Source: Histoplasma ohiense
Taxonomy: Eukaryota; Ascomycota; Eurotiomycetes; Onygenales; Ajellomycetaceae
Assembly: GCA_017607445.1 (NCBI GenBank)
Contig: JAEVHH010000005.1
Span: 1,989,001-2,053,000 of the forward strand
Direction of reading: 5' to 3'
Length of the DNA stretch: 64,000 bases
In this document: positions 33,258-45,901 of the stretch, piece by piece
Layout of the letters: each line of letters starts with the position of its first letter
Numbering within the stretch: the first letter of the stretch is position 1
Position numbers and translations under genes: made by a program
The notes under the pieces: model-generated
Database searches by the model: none
Told to the model about the DNA's origin: nothing
What the model saw: only the letters and a program-made list of their open reading frames with translations

Positions 33258-33767
33258 ATTATGCAAGGTTGATTGACATACTGACTACCTTTATTCCGTA
33301 CATGGATAGCCGTATATAGATAGGGTGCTGAGAGTAAAATTTTGGATACATATAACCCCTTGGGCTCGGCCTACACTTGGACTATTTTCTCAAATCTTCC
33401 AGGATTACTTGCTGACCCCTCAATGATACAACACAAATACGAAATATGAAAATACTTGTATCAATATGAATTTCGAGTCTGCTTGTGAAAGGCGAATAAT
33501 GTATGTGGGAGGTAGATACATCCTCATACAATATCATACAAGGCATGAATGTAAAAAGAAAACATCCGGGAGTATTGAGGCTCCTATACGTTTAACGCCG
33601 AGAACGTCACTTCATCTAAATGTTTCTCATAGCTATTTAACATAGCCAAACAAAACCATTCCGCCGCCTAACAAATTCTACCCAGCTATTAATTCCTCTG
33701 AATCTGAAACTTGTCACCCGAATATCACGACCAAAGATTTTTCATATCTTTTTTCATGTCTTTTCGC
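33258..33767. other. Convergent 3' region of FAN1 and Rps13
   Basis: This is AT-rich sequence of about 510 bp between two stops on opposite strands. No coding frame and no clear structural element are seen. Confidence 0.4.
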
Positions 33768-34670
33768 TTATGCGACCAGAGTGTTGGCCGTGGCACTCTC
33801 GTATTTCCAGGTGGGCGCGAGGACACCAACAGACTTGTAGTAGCGGGACAGGCGGTGGATACGCGACTCGATGAGAATGAGACGGAATTTGCTGTCCTTG
33901 TCCTTGCGGTTGCGCTCAAGATGCTTGCGGACAGCGACGGCCTAATTTGCATTGTTTAGTGAAAAGGACAGAAGAGCGTCACAAAGAGGGTTGTAGGGCA
34001 AAGCCATAAATTGATGGAAGAAATGTTTGCGTTAGTTATAAATTACCTTCTTGATCAACATGTAAAGGTCCTCAGGGATTTCAGGAGCGAGGCCTGTTAC
34101 GTGTTGCCCAAAAAAAGACTCTCTGTCAGCCTACTGAATGACCAAGCAGAGGCAGTGCTGGGGTGACAAAAAATATCAAGGTATGATGGCCGGGTTTGAA
34201 GAGATATCGACGAGGCATGAGATGGGATCAAGCTGGTGAGTCGAAGATTCCGCTATAAACAGAGAGAGCTCCGCTTGATTTCCGCCCAACTCCTCTATCC
34301 CATATCTCTCATCCCACGGCAACCATCTGGGGAACTGTGATAATATATGATTTCGTACCGTTCGACTTCAGGATCCGGAGGATCTTATTACCTGTGCAAT
34401 CCCATGTTGTTAGCGGCGCTGGCCAGCTTTACCTCGCTCTTCGTTTTTGAATGGATTCCCAGACATACCAGTAACAACCTTAACCTGTGCAATTCCATGG
34501 CTGTCTCTTAGGATAACACCAATTTGAGAGGGAGTAGCGCCCTTCTTTGCCAGTTTGCATATCTGGTCAACGACCTGCTCGGGGGTCGTCTTCAGCCATG
34601 AGGGAGGGTTGCGCGAATAAGGGATCGCGGAGGCGGAGATACCCTTTCCTTTGCTGTGGAGGCGACCCAT
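33768..34670 (-). CDS. RPS13: 40S ribosomal protein uS15 (Rps13)
   Basis: Four exons on the minus strand (34469-34670, 34359-34391, 34047-34093, 33768-33941) encode exactly 151 aa, the canonical length of eukaryotic uS15. It starts MGRLHSKGKGISASAIPY and contains PSWLKTTPEQVVDQICKLAK, GATPSQIGVILRDSHG and the three-exon stretch VTG-NKILRILKSNG-LAPEIPEDLY. The C-terminal exon reads RNRKDKDSKFRLILIESRI then HRLSRYYKSVGVLAPTWKYE and ends ANTLVA. The protein binds 18S rRNA in the platform/central domain of the small subunit. Two internal exons are only 33 and 47 nt, and three introns of 77, 265 and 105 nt occur, as usual for fungal ribosomal protein genes. The promoter lies in the 770-bp space to the right. 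Confidence 0.96.
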
Positions 34671-35441
34671 TTTGATGGTGTTTGGGTAGTCGAAGGAAGA
34701 GTTCCCTTTTTATCTTTTGTCGACAGCGAGGATGTGATGATGATCGAGTTCTCTTCGGCAAGTTTGTCCCTCAAAAAAGTTCGCAAGTTGAAGTTGTGGA
34801 TCATGTGACTTGCCTTTTCGCTTAGTTTAACTGTTACCCGATCCAACCTTGGATTGGTTCGTCTGTTATTAGCTGCCGCTAGCTAGATAGATAAACCAAG
34901 TTCAACCTTCTTCCAACCTTGGAAGATTACAAGAAACTCTTTCCAGCGCATGCCTTTTGAGTTGGAACAGCTGGTATTTGTCTACCCAAACTTATGCTGT
35001 CCATGAATATAAACGAGAAACCAACCCTTCACCTTGCTGTGCGAAAAAGGGACAAAGCAGCTCTGTGTAAACAGCGGGAAGATAACCACTAGTTTCCTGA
35101 TATAGAGACACTGTCTAGAATTTGAAAGAGATAATAATAATTTATTTGAAAGAAAACATAATAAAAATTTATAGATGTCTTCAAGTTCTCATCATATTAT
35201 CTATAGACTATGCCACCAGATGGGAAAGAATATGACAAGTTGCACAAAAAACGATCAGCTGAAAAGCTGAATTCACATCTCGTGGATCAAAAGGGTTTTC
35301 ATGAAATCCACAGTTATCAGGGTGTAATAAATATATATCATATAATACTAGTCTGTGGTAGAACCTAAAATTATCAAAATGGCCATCTCCTGGATGGCCC
35401 AAACAAAGGATTTCCACTTCCCAAATCTTTCCATCTTATTA
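34671..35441. other. Rps13 promoter and 3' region of the chromate transporter
   Basis: The Rps13 upstream region is pyrimidine-rich on the coding strand, followed by AT-rich sequence reaching the ChrA stop. I see no additional gene. Confidence 0.4.
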
Positions 35442-37330
35442 TTATCGTCCCACGACGCCATACCAACACAAGCCCAAAACGCCACCCATAAGAATAGCAG
35501 CGGCTGGAGGGATCTTGAACCATGCATTTCCAGCATATGAGATGGCCGCCACGACCAGCCAAAATGGCTCCTTTCCTAAGCTTTGACCCGCTACAGAGTC
35601 AGCGCTCAGATACCCAATTTCCCAGAGCCGATATACAGCCGTGAATACTAAACCGACAGCCGTAGCATTGATGCCTCTCAACAGACTAGTAATGAAAGGG
35701 ATGGTTCGAATGCTTCTCCAAATGCTCTGGAAGCCCACCGCAAGAGTAATACCAGGGACGAAGATACCTAGAAACCCCAGGAATGCACCCAGAATAGTGG
35801 GATTCATGGAAGGGGCTAATGCTAAAGCGCCCAGATAGACGGCGAAATTAAAATTTGGTCCTGGGAAAGCTTGGATAATGGCGAGGCCGATCAAGAAATC
35901 TCGAGGAGACACCCAACCAGGCCCAACGACGTACTCGCGGAGAAGAGGGATAACAACAGGACCACCTCCGAAGATGATAGTGCCCGCAAGGTACATGCTC
36001 GCAAATAGATCCAATTCCAGCGGGGGTTTTTGAACAACTCCACGTGCAACAAGGATCGCAATAAAGGTAGCTAGTGACTTGTGAGTTTGATGTGCTGATG
36101 ATAGTGTAGCGTACTGGTAAAGAGGGGCATTACCAAAAAAGCCAACAATGATTAAAATTCCCCATTTGGTAGGAATTTTGTGCGAGCGTGTATCTCCACT
36201 CGCAGTTCGATTTGTTTCCTCTTCATTAACAGCACCTGGATTAACACTAGCACTGAGCGGATTGATATTACGAGCAGGAGCTGATCGTTTCTGAACACCG
36301 CCTGTGGGCTGTGGAAGCTCACGTAGAGTGATTGATTGTCCAACGCTCTCTTCAACCTCCTGCCGAGGGTCTGACATTCGACGACGAAGCTTTCTTCTCA
36401 TTCTAGTGATATTCTGGAGACCGAAGAGGTCCCAACTCATAGTGCATGTTCCTCCTATTATTATAAGTAAGGGGAAATACCAGAGTGCATTAAAACAAAC
36501 GCCAGCACACCCGCCTATGATAACGAGAATCCTAGTTAGCGGATCTTTGATTGCCTTCTCCGCTAACTATAACCATTGAATCAGCTATATCCAGCAGTTA
36601 ACAATATGATGAAGGGTAATATATGAATGTATACCTGTACAGCTGCAAAAGTGATTATCCCAACAGTAGAGGCATTTAGACCGGAGAGAAAAGCATACAC
36701 AATCTCAGGAAGCACTTCAACTATACGTTGGACTCCGAGGGAAAGCCCGTACATTCCAATTGCACCGGGAAGGCTGGATAGGATAGCTATATTAGACTAA
36801 TCCTCAGGAAATAACACTTAGATCAATACCAACCTCCACATCATGAAGGCAAGAAGAGCCGGTAGAAAACCGGCATGGATTAGAACGATGCAGAATATCA
36901 TCTTTGTACTGCCTGGCCCTGGTAAAGCCTGACAAAGAGCAAATAGCTCTTGATACTAAAATCATCAATAAAAAAGGTCAGCATGATGACTGCCCCTTGA
37001 GAAGCTTTTCGAATTTCTATATAAGTCCCTTACTGTTTGCTCGTCGATCCATGGTGTTATTCCTCTTTGATCTTCGACAAATTTTTGGTAGAAAATTCTG
37101 AAATGAACTGGAGGGCCACCAAAGGAGGTAAATCCCAAATTCCAATTGCGGTGAATCACATCCAGAAAGCGATGTGTGAGTTTCTCATTATTTGCCTCGT
37201 AGGGTGCACGAGAATCATGATAATGTAAATACCAGCCTCTGAACAGGGCGTTCAAAGGCATTGTTATGAGCAGGATGGGCTGCAAGATGAGGTATAACAA
37301 ATCGCCCAGCCAGGGGTAGGCCTTTCTCAT
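35442..37330 (-). CDS. ChrA-family chromate ion transporter (two-domain)
   Basis: Four exons on the minus strand (37034-37330, 36834-36955, 36635-36773, 35442-36566) give about 560 aa. The two homologous halves are plain: FTSFGGPPVHF (aa 67-77) with QALPGPGSTK in the first, and FGGGPVVIPLL (near aa 382) with QAFPGPNFNF in the second, each in a hydrophobic bundle. A polar loop of about 80 residues rich in Arg, Glu and Asn separates them (from DLFGLQNITRMRRKLRRRM). ChrA proteins of the CHR family export chromate in bacteria; in fungi the physiological substrate is often unproven. The N-terminus before the first half is unusual, with a hydrophobic segment (LLYLILQPILLITMPLNALF), so the first ATG should be checked. 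It lies upstream of, and on the same strand as, Rps13. Confidence 0.9.
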
Positions 37331-40300
37331 GTAATGTCTTCAAACATCCTAGGATTTTCCGCAGATATTTCAAAGGTCATAGTTTCTGGGCGATTGTCAG
37401 GACCCAAACGGCGTCACTCTCTTTGCAACTTATGCAGATGTTGGATCGTCCGTGTTGAAATCACCCCCGCCCCATATTCCGCCATCCAGGGCGCAAAAAC
37501 GTGCTCGCCATTCTGCGATACGATTAGTTGGCGATGGCCATGGCATTGCATGGATGGGGCCGTTGCAATACCACGTGATACTGTCCAAAAAGGTCTTAGC
37601 GTTCCATTTTTGAGCTACAGAGAAAAGACAAGATTTTTTTTTCCCCCAACATCCCTTCTTTCCTTACACCGTCAAATTCAACAATAATACTGTCCTGCAA
37701 CGGAATAACACCATCAACCGTTGTTGGGCTTCGATGTCGTTATGCGCTAACATCATTAACATTAAAAATCAGGAAGTTAACAATTTGGCTTGAATGCTTG
37801 AATTCGTACGTTGCATCTTGTTAAATCCCCCCCCGCATGTTCCTTTTTGCCAATGATGATATACACCAAATACAATTTTCTGGTACCTCTTATGTCAGGG
37901 GTGGAACCTATGGTTTCTCTCCGATGATCTATATGGACTTCTGATTTGCATCCTAATTAGCATTGTCGATTCCCTGAACTACCAGCACATTCCTGTGCAG
38001 CTGTTCTAATTGCAGGGCTAACCTCGAAATTTGATATAGATTACCTAGATTCCCCAAACTATTTGAAAAGCAGATTGGGTACTTAGTTACCATCGACAAA
38101 TTGTACTTGGAAGAGATCCCATGCTGTCTAGCATTCTGTTATCCCACAATTTATCGGTTCACCCCTCCACTTATGTGCCGTTAAATGATATTGACCATCT
38201 TCGATGGATTAATTCATCTAGGATAATATTGACTTATATGTAATGTTTAAACGTATGAAACATGCTCCGATTTAGGTCAGAAGCTGTTAATATATGATAA
38301 CTTATCGAAGGACCACAAATCCCATGAGCTTCATTTTCTGTGTTACGCACTTTCCCTTCTCTCCACATGCGTGCCTCGACTTTTTCCGAGAAATATTCCT
38401 CCGGCACATATTAAATAGCCCTCTGAAATACTATTAGCTACCTCCATATTTGTGCTTTCCCTGAGTCTCCGATGATATGCCCAGTCCGTATTGCAGATGA
38501 CGTGCCATTCTTTACCCTGTTCCACACAAATGCATTGTCGGCGAACCTCAAGCGCATAGACACCTCTCACAGCATCGTACCGGCGTGGTACGAAGCAGCA
38601 TACTTCGCCCAAGATTCCTTGGGTGCAAGCTCATGATTAACTACGAACAGGTGGGACATCTTATTGTAAGAGGAGGTCGGAGTGGTTGCATCTACTTCCC
38701 ATAAACCTCCTCTATTTGTCCGTTCCTGGATTCTATTTCAAACCTTCAATTAAATCAATACAGCAACGATCTACTTATACTACATATGAACCCCCCCCAA
38801 TCAATATATTTTTTGAGTGCACGTTCATCCCTCATTGGATAGCTACCTGTGTAGGTTGCTTTCCAATATCTACAAGGTTGACTCGAAGTTACACTATAAC
38901 CTCTTGAGCGTGCACCCTTAGGCACCAATTTTCGTTCCTTATATCTTTTTTTCCAAATTCCTAATTCATGCTTCCCACCTACCCTACCTCAATAACAGTT
39001 AAGTATTTGTTTTTTCTTTTCCGTTGAGTGTGCTGTTCCTCTAATGAACATTTACTCGCAACCCCTCGTTGCTTAGATATATCTCGTTTCACGGCTGGTC
39101 AATTTCCCTTTTCGTCACCCTGTGTTTGCCTGACTTAGATAAACAAGCTACCTGCAGTTTGCAGAACATCGGTCCATGCATCCAAACCATGCCGAAGTTT
39201 ATCGGGTCTGTAGCACTGACCATATGTTTGGTCAGTACTGGCTTCTAATGCGGACCAATTGTCGTTGGGCAGTTGCGGGCCGGTCCGAGGCCACCTGCTT
39301 TTACATTTCCTATTTAGTAGTTATCTATGATCAATAAACGTGATGAGGGGACGATGTTTCTATGATCAGTGCCCTGCTCAATACTCCAGCCTCCCAGCGT
39401 TGGCATCGTTTGCAAGTTGTCTGGTAGTGCAGGCAATAGATTGTCGCTGTAATATGACGACCAATTGGCATATTGGTCTTATGCTTTAAGCTACCTACAA
39501 TAGGAAAGGAAATTCTTCGAAGTCAAGAACCTGACTCTTGCTTGATGGATCTCTATTTTCTATCGTTAGCACAGCGATCATCAAAGATTTCCGGATAAGG
39601 ATGCTCGTCAGGAGTATGTTGACAATACCCAACCCTCACTATCGTCGTCCGCAATAGATAATCTCTCATTCTCAGAAACACACCACCATTCTATCGGGCT
39701 TGTAGAATGCCCGAGACCCTTGGCAAGAACCCCGCACTGCCATGCCATGCCGTGCCCCCATGTCTTTGGAACCTGCGGCGGCAGCCAAAAAAGCTAGGGA
39801 AACAAGTTAGGGAGGAGGCCATGGTAAGAATCAACCCCCTATTTGATCGCCTACCCTTTTGGCCATATACATGAATGGACATGTCGATATATGTTGGCCG
39901 TGCGTCAATGTGCAACCGAAATACACCACTACCGTAATTCAAACAATGACAAGTGCTGCCTGCTGGCCTTCCGTGAGATTTGGGCACTGTTCCCATGTTA
40001 ACACTTCCGCCATCCACATGGGAGGATCCATCACCATCAAGCTGTGGGGCAGTGAAGTGAGGTGTAGATACTAAAGCTGCTGTGTCTTACGCACAATGCA
40101 CCACTGGAAGATCAGGGGCATAAGAGCGGACGGATATGCAGATCCTTCGTACTTATAAATGAATTTAATGTCAATGAAGAAGGAAAGGGGAAAAAACAAG
40201 ACTCCCTCATTCCTCTTTGTGCTACCACGCTTCGAGTTATGTTTTGATCTTAAGTTCTTCCACAGGAGAAGGGGGGTGTGGGTCACTGCAGGTAAACCAC

Positions 40301-43300
40301 GTTTTGCAAAGAATGCTGGTCCCCCCAAAGCTATATATCACTGGGTGCATGCATCCCAGGAGAGTTTCTTTTTCCTCTCGAATGGATCAGAACCCAAGTT
40401 TGGAAAATAAAGCTCGATAATATCATCACTGAGATCTGATGACCTCTTCTCTCTGCTGGTCATATATGCAGTGCTCACACGTACTGCCTGTCTGACCATG
40501 TATCCGTGCTCGAGTCCGTCCCAACTGAGGGATTTCCATTGGCCAAATTTACAAGAGTTGCGTCTTGTGGCACCACATGGATTAGAAGCTCGAAGATAGC
40601 TAGCTCTTCAAGATACCAATCTGTTACTCGCGCGCACTCACACTATAGATGCCCAGCTCTTTTGAACTATTCGCAACAGCTCCCAACCTCATTATGAGGT
40701 GACTAAAGAAGATGGAATCGGCGGTGATGGGCATCTGTTGTGATTGTTTTTGATGGGTAACTCGTACTGTAGATCTTGAATGCACTTGAAAATTGAGTTT
40801 TGTTGAGCACGTCCTTCACTCCCAGTGGACAAGCATGAACCGTGCCAACGAGCTTCTTCACCTAGGCGATTGGAGAGGGCGAATAATGAAAAAAAAAACA
40901 TGTGTGGGAAAGATTCAACATGTTCGAATTGGGGATCACTGGCTGCGCATGATTTACTCCGTAGTTCTGTATCTGGAGTGGTAACGACATCAAAAAATGT
41001 ACTCTGTATGTTTGGATTGGAGATGAACCTTGCTCAATATCACATTGGGTTCCCTTATTCGAATTATGTTTCCATTTATGGGCCGCGGAGGCATATATGA
41101 TTGTTTGATATGTTGAGATTCAGCTCGCGATGGCCTCCAATAGCAAACATGGGATGTAAATATCGACTGGAAGAGGCGAGCGGCCAGGAAACGAAAAAAA
41201 CAGAAGCAGTGGAGTCAGAAGACTCGTGAGACGGATTTATCCACTCAAACGGCTTTCTCCAAGCCCAGCCCCCGCAAATCTAAATGCAATGCCGCAGCCA
41301 TAAAATGCGAGAGTGCCAACAATAGCTAGCGCGTGTTGATAACGGAGAATTACCCGTTGATAGGCCAAAAGCTAAATATGACGATATCAGCAAGCGACTA
41401 TGACAACCACGATATTCATTTTCACTGGTTCTCAGATATCTCGCACCGGCTCAGCCTTGTGTCGGTGCTGTGGAGAGCTCCAAGAGCCAATTCGGAGCAT
41501 CGTCAACGAAGGTTTGAATGGCAGCTGTTGATTGGGTGCTCGTTTCACAGGCAAGCCTATGATATTCGTTGTCCCAGCTAGCTTGGAAAATGGTCCGTTT
41601 TTAAACGCCCATGATATTCGCCACTTGATAATATCATCGAAGATATGATGCGGCGTCTGATTGAGGGGAAGGAGAACAGAACGGCTTACTGCCGTATTTG
41701 CAGATTCAGGAGGGTTTCGCCAATTCAATCCTTCTTCTCCTAGACAATGCAAAGCACTGGCGTCAGCTATGAAAAATTGAAGAAATCTCTCGCTGTGCCG
41801 TAACGTTCAAGGAGTGCTGACTGTTTTGTGGCGAATCCCCACATCAGCAAATGCCTGTCTTTCTCAGATGGCCCACTGCAGCTGGGAAAGGAGGTGCTGT
41901 TGCCTCTTACATTTTGCCGCAGCCTAGGGATGCGAATCATGCTGTGGTGCCTCCGCCGCAAATGAATGTCTTGAGAGGAATGACCATCAGAGCAAACGGC
42001 ATTGGTTTATTCTTGCCTACAAGGACAGGATTCCAGCTCATCCTCTCTCATCCTCCCTCCCTCCCTCTCCTGCTCTTTTTCTTTTTCTTTTTCTTTCTCG
42101 ATAGCAGCCCTTACTAGATAGGGCGTTGCTCCTTACGTTACTTAACCGTGGGGATCCTTCGCTTCTATTTTGGATGGCTTTGGCACATGCGGCCCGGGCC
42201 ATTCCACAGCAGCGTTGTATATACATGGGAGCCAGGGCTTCAGATTCCACGGGAGATCAAACAATATGATGCCGTCTTGGTCCTTACAGTCCACATGGAA
42301 ATTCCACTTTTCCTTTTCTCGAAATGTCTGACTGGAACTGTCGCGGGGGTGATCGCCGGACTTTTCCCTAACTCCTCACAAGCTTGAGAATTACCGAAAG
42401 ACTAACCAATCAGTTAAAACTAGCAGTTATAAAACGACTTTTAATAATATCATCTCAAGGATAATAGTTAGTTAGAATTATTAAGCATTATCAAGCCAGT
42501 TACGGAGTAGAGGAATCCGAAAGGCCGCTCCGCAAGCCTCGACTCTTTCTTGAAGGAATCTGACATCGAGATTCGCAGAACTTGGAAATTTTTGCCTTCT
42601 CACCCTGCACCGAGCCAAATATCAAGTCATCAACAAAATTTCCCGCAAATCTCCGTAATTGGTCTTTGCATTCGGCTAAGGCAATACCATCGCTTGGACA
42701 TCCGAGGAATAATAGCGCGCCTTTCTTTGCCGGTATACTGCGTCTAGACGCAGTATGATGGCACTGGAGTAGTGAATTTCAGGACGTGGGATTCATTAGT
42801 TCACTATATCTCGTTGACGCAAGGGAACCTTGGAAAGTTGGGGAAAACAGAAATTCCAATAATGCAAGGAATATCCACGTCGATTCAAATTGTCACTTTT
42901 ACCCAAGGTTTGCCAAATTTAAGGTATTTATTTATTACTGTTGAGCGGTGGGTTTGACCAACGCCCTGGTCATTCACACTCTGTTGCTCCAGAAGCAGCC
43001 CATCAAACGACTCAAACGCTGATTGTTTCCTCTGGCTCATGTTAAAACATAATTCCATTGTGCTCCAGCTTTCCTCAGGTAAATGGATACTCGTATGGTT
43101 CAGGTTAAGGCTCAGGATCTCAGATGCCAATGACTCCGTACAACATGTTATCAATCTGTCTGGCGGCGGGCCCCTCCCATATTGGCCCCATGATGTATCA
43201 GGATGTCCGTCATGGGAAAACTGGCCTCTTCTGTCCAGGTTAATGTGGTTGTACAGTCCCTGGAAGTTTTACCCAGAGCCATGGAACCAATGTTGTGGTT

Positions 43301-45901
43301 AGCGCTTCCTGGAACCATTCTTTTTTTCTTCCTTTGCGGGAAAATAGGATCGTAAGGATTCCCCTCTTGCCAATTGAGATGCTGTGGTCGAACTGGAGAC
43401 ACACCGGGCCTTGGAATCTGCCAATTACTAGAGGTACGGCATGATGGACGCATGTATTTCCCCTCAGGCTCGGAAATGAAGAACATTGATTCTTCCTCTG
43501 CCCATATCATACGTTTCGTCTCCAGGTCCTAGCTAAAACAAATTCGGGGTTTTTTACCGCCTCGCGCTAATGGGATATTTATTAATTGATTGCTCCAAAG
43601 CCTTTGAGACATGCACGCTGACCGCGGATAGTTTTATTTCTTTGGGGCTTGCATAGCATGCATCGGGAATCAAACTCATATGGAGAGTTTATGTAAAAAT
43701 TTGGAATGAAACCCAGAAAGCCGCCGAGGATATGAGAAATGAGAAATCGTGCAGTGATCTGATCATCATCCGAATACATCGTAGGTTGTATGAAGAACGA
43801 ATTAAATCAATTTAACGAGCAAGAACAAACCGCCAGAATTAAGATTGTGTGTATGGCATATATTCCTTCTGCAGATAACGGAGTAAATAAGAAAAGTTAT
43901 AAGACCAAACGGCGTTCAGCTCGCCTACCAGAACAGAGAAAAAAGCTGGTAGTAGCGAGCAGGACAAGAGCATCCTCCAAGGTCGGACACTTCAATCATT
44001 CAAAATAAAGTGTAGAAAGCCTATTTCGAGTGCTAGAAAAGAGACAGTATCTTGTCATAAATGGCTGAGTACGGATCGTCCGGTGGGTCAGGAATTCATC
44101 ACGCTGTCTTGTCTGGTTTTTGTATCGAGTCTGATCGGCTGTATAACTACGTATATGGCGACGACTCTCAGCACTTTTTGGCCCTGAGCTTCCAAACGGT
44201 CAAACCTCCCCGAACCTCACAAGCCTGAGTTGCATACATCACGGGCGTTTGTCCCCTCTTCTTCTGGCTACCCCACCGTCGAAAGGAGGCAGAATCAAAA
44301 TACGGGCACAGAGATTTCAACTGACATAGGCAAAAAGCAAAAATGGAGCCAAGAAGGCAACGCCGCCGCTCCACTCCGCCTTTTCAGTGAACGGTCTGGA
44401 CGCTGTGCTCCAGCGCTGGTTACTCACCCTTGTGGATTCCCCAGCAAGTAACCTAGCAAGGGAGTGCCCTGGTGCGACAAGGCTACTCACAAGCATCCCC
44501 TTCGGCTCCTCGAGAAAATGTGCAGGGCTGCTAGTTAACTGAAATGTCGCAGGCGGACTCACTCGGAGAGTCGGAGTCATTCGGAGTCCTTGATATCAAG
44601 TTACCTGCCCCTTTGCTCTTTTTTCCTGTCGCCATCTAGAAATCCTTTTTCTTGTCTCATTATCGCAGGCGGTCTTCTGCTTCCAACCCAAGAGCCAGCC
44701 GTAAATCCACCGACAATCGGTGCGAGCCGCTTGGCTCAACAACGTACCCTCACTCTGTGCGGATTTTTGTTTTCGCCACTACGTAAGAATCGCAATCATA
44801 GCAATGGATGTTTTCCCTTCGTCTGCACACTACAGCGTACGCCTATCTGCGAGTCAGGTGCAAGGAACAGAACTTTTCAACACCCGCCCCTGGGGCTTAC
44901 GGCTTGGCGCAACCTTTTCGAATCCAGTCAGTGGACCTGAATGGGCTTGCCCCTCCGCAGTCAAGTCACCTCGGGACGCCTTCGCGCCAACAAATGATGT
45001 GTGCAGAAGTCACGGAGACCGTGCGGCCAGCTGAATCCTCCTGCTGTGCCTGGTGGAACAAGCATGTCGAGCATGGGACTGACAGGGGACTTTCCTCGAA
45101 GTAAGTTCTGGGGGATGGCTGTTCCTGGCGCTGATAGGCGAGGCGCTGTCGCTGGTGGAACTGTCCCTCCATAGCACTCATCCCTCCTCCAGGCTCCTAC
45201 ATCGCATGCTTGGGACCCTGGATGGACTGTCCTGTCCCACTTTCCCGAATCCTCCAGTCCACCAGTCCGATTTCTTGTCACCTTCTGAAATGTATGGGCA
45301 CGCTGGGCCGGCGCAGGGGAGTAACCCTCGGTCCCTTGTAGTATCTTGCTGTCCGGTTTTTATTAGCGGATACACGAGCCTGGTACCAAAACAAAATAAT
45401 ATTGCGCTGTAGTTTTGACTAGCCATGGCTACTGTTTGGCCTTCGACGCTTTCTTGAGGCCACCCCGGAGTTTCGTTCTTATTATATTGGCATGTCCCCT
45501 TTGGATTTGGATTTTTGGAACCTTGATGGTTCCCCTTCCTTTCGTTTAACACCCCGTATTTTAATACTTCATTTCTATATGAAGTAGATTCTTCATTTCT
45601 AAAGATCTTTCCCTTTTCTATCTTTTAGACAACATTTACAAAAGCACCAGAACTTTATGTTTCTGAGCAATTGGTTCTTTTTGCCAGTCCCTCCTTTTAA
45701 CGTTTGGAACTCCTAAAGGCTGTGGCCTTCCCGCTGCGAATATTGGGGGTAAAAGCCCTTCGCATACCATCTACGTATTACCGTTGGCCGGTTCTGATGC
45801 GTCCAAGGGAGGATATGACAGTCTATACGTCCGCGGGGCAGGTTTAAACAAAAGGAACGGAACCAGCAGCAGCAGCAGCGCCGCCACGTCGGCACGCAGA
45901 T
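37331..45901. other. 8.6-kb region without a recognised gene
   Basis: The first part is the ChrA upstream region and the last part the 7TM-gene promoter and leader. In between I find only scattered short frames. A minus-strand frame at 43151-43510 has a partly protein-like start (MIWAEEESMFFISEPEGKY) but no identifiable family. A CT-rich tract lies at about 42046-42101 (CCCTCCCTCCCT then CTTTTT units) and a short CAG-type run near 45866-45879. I see no transposase or reverse-transcriptase motifs and no clear terminal repeats. Confidence 0.45.
42046..42101. repeat. CT-rich microsatellite-like tract
   Basis: Tandem CCCT units are followed by CTTTTT units in a 56-nt pyrimidine tract inside the long gene-poor region. 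Confidence 0.65.

Noticed and set aside
34094..34358. Possible snoRNA in the long Rps13 intron, since vertebrate RPS13 introns host U14
   Set aside because: I could not find paired C/D boxes or U14-like conserved sequence in the 265-nt intron.
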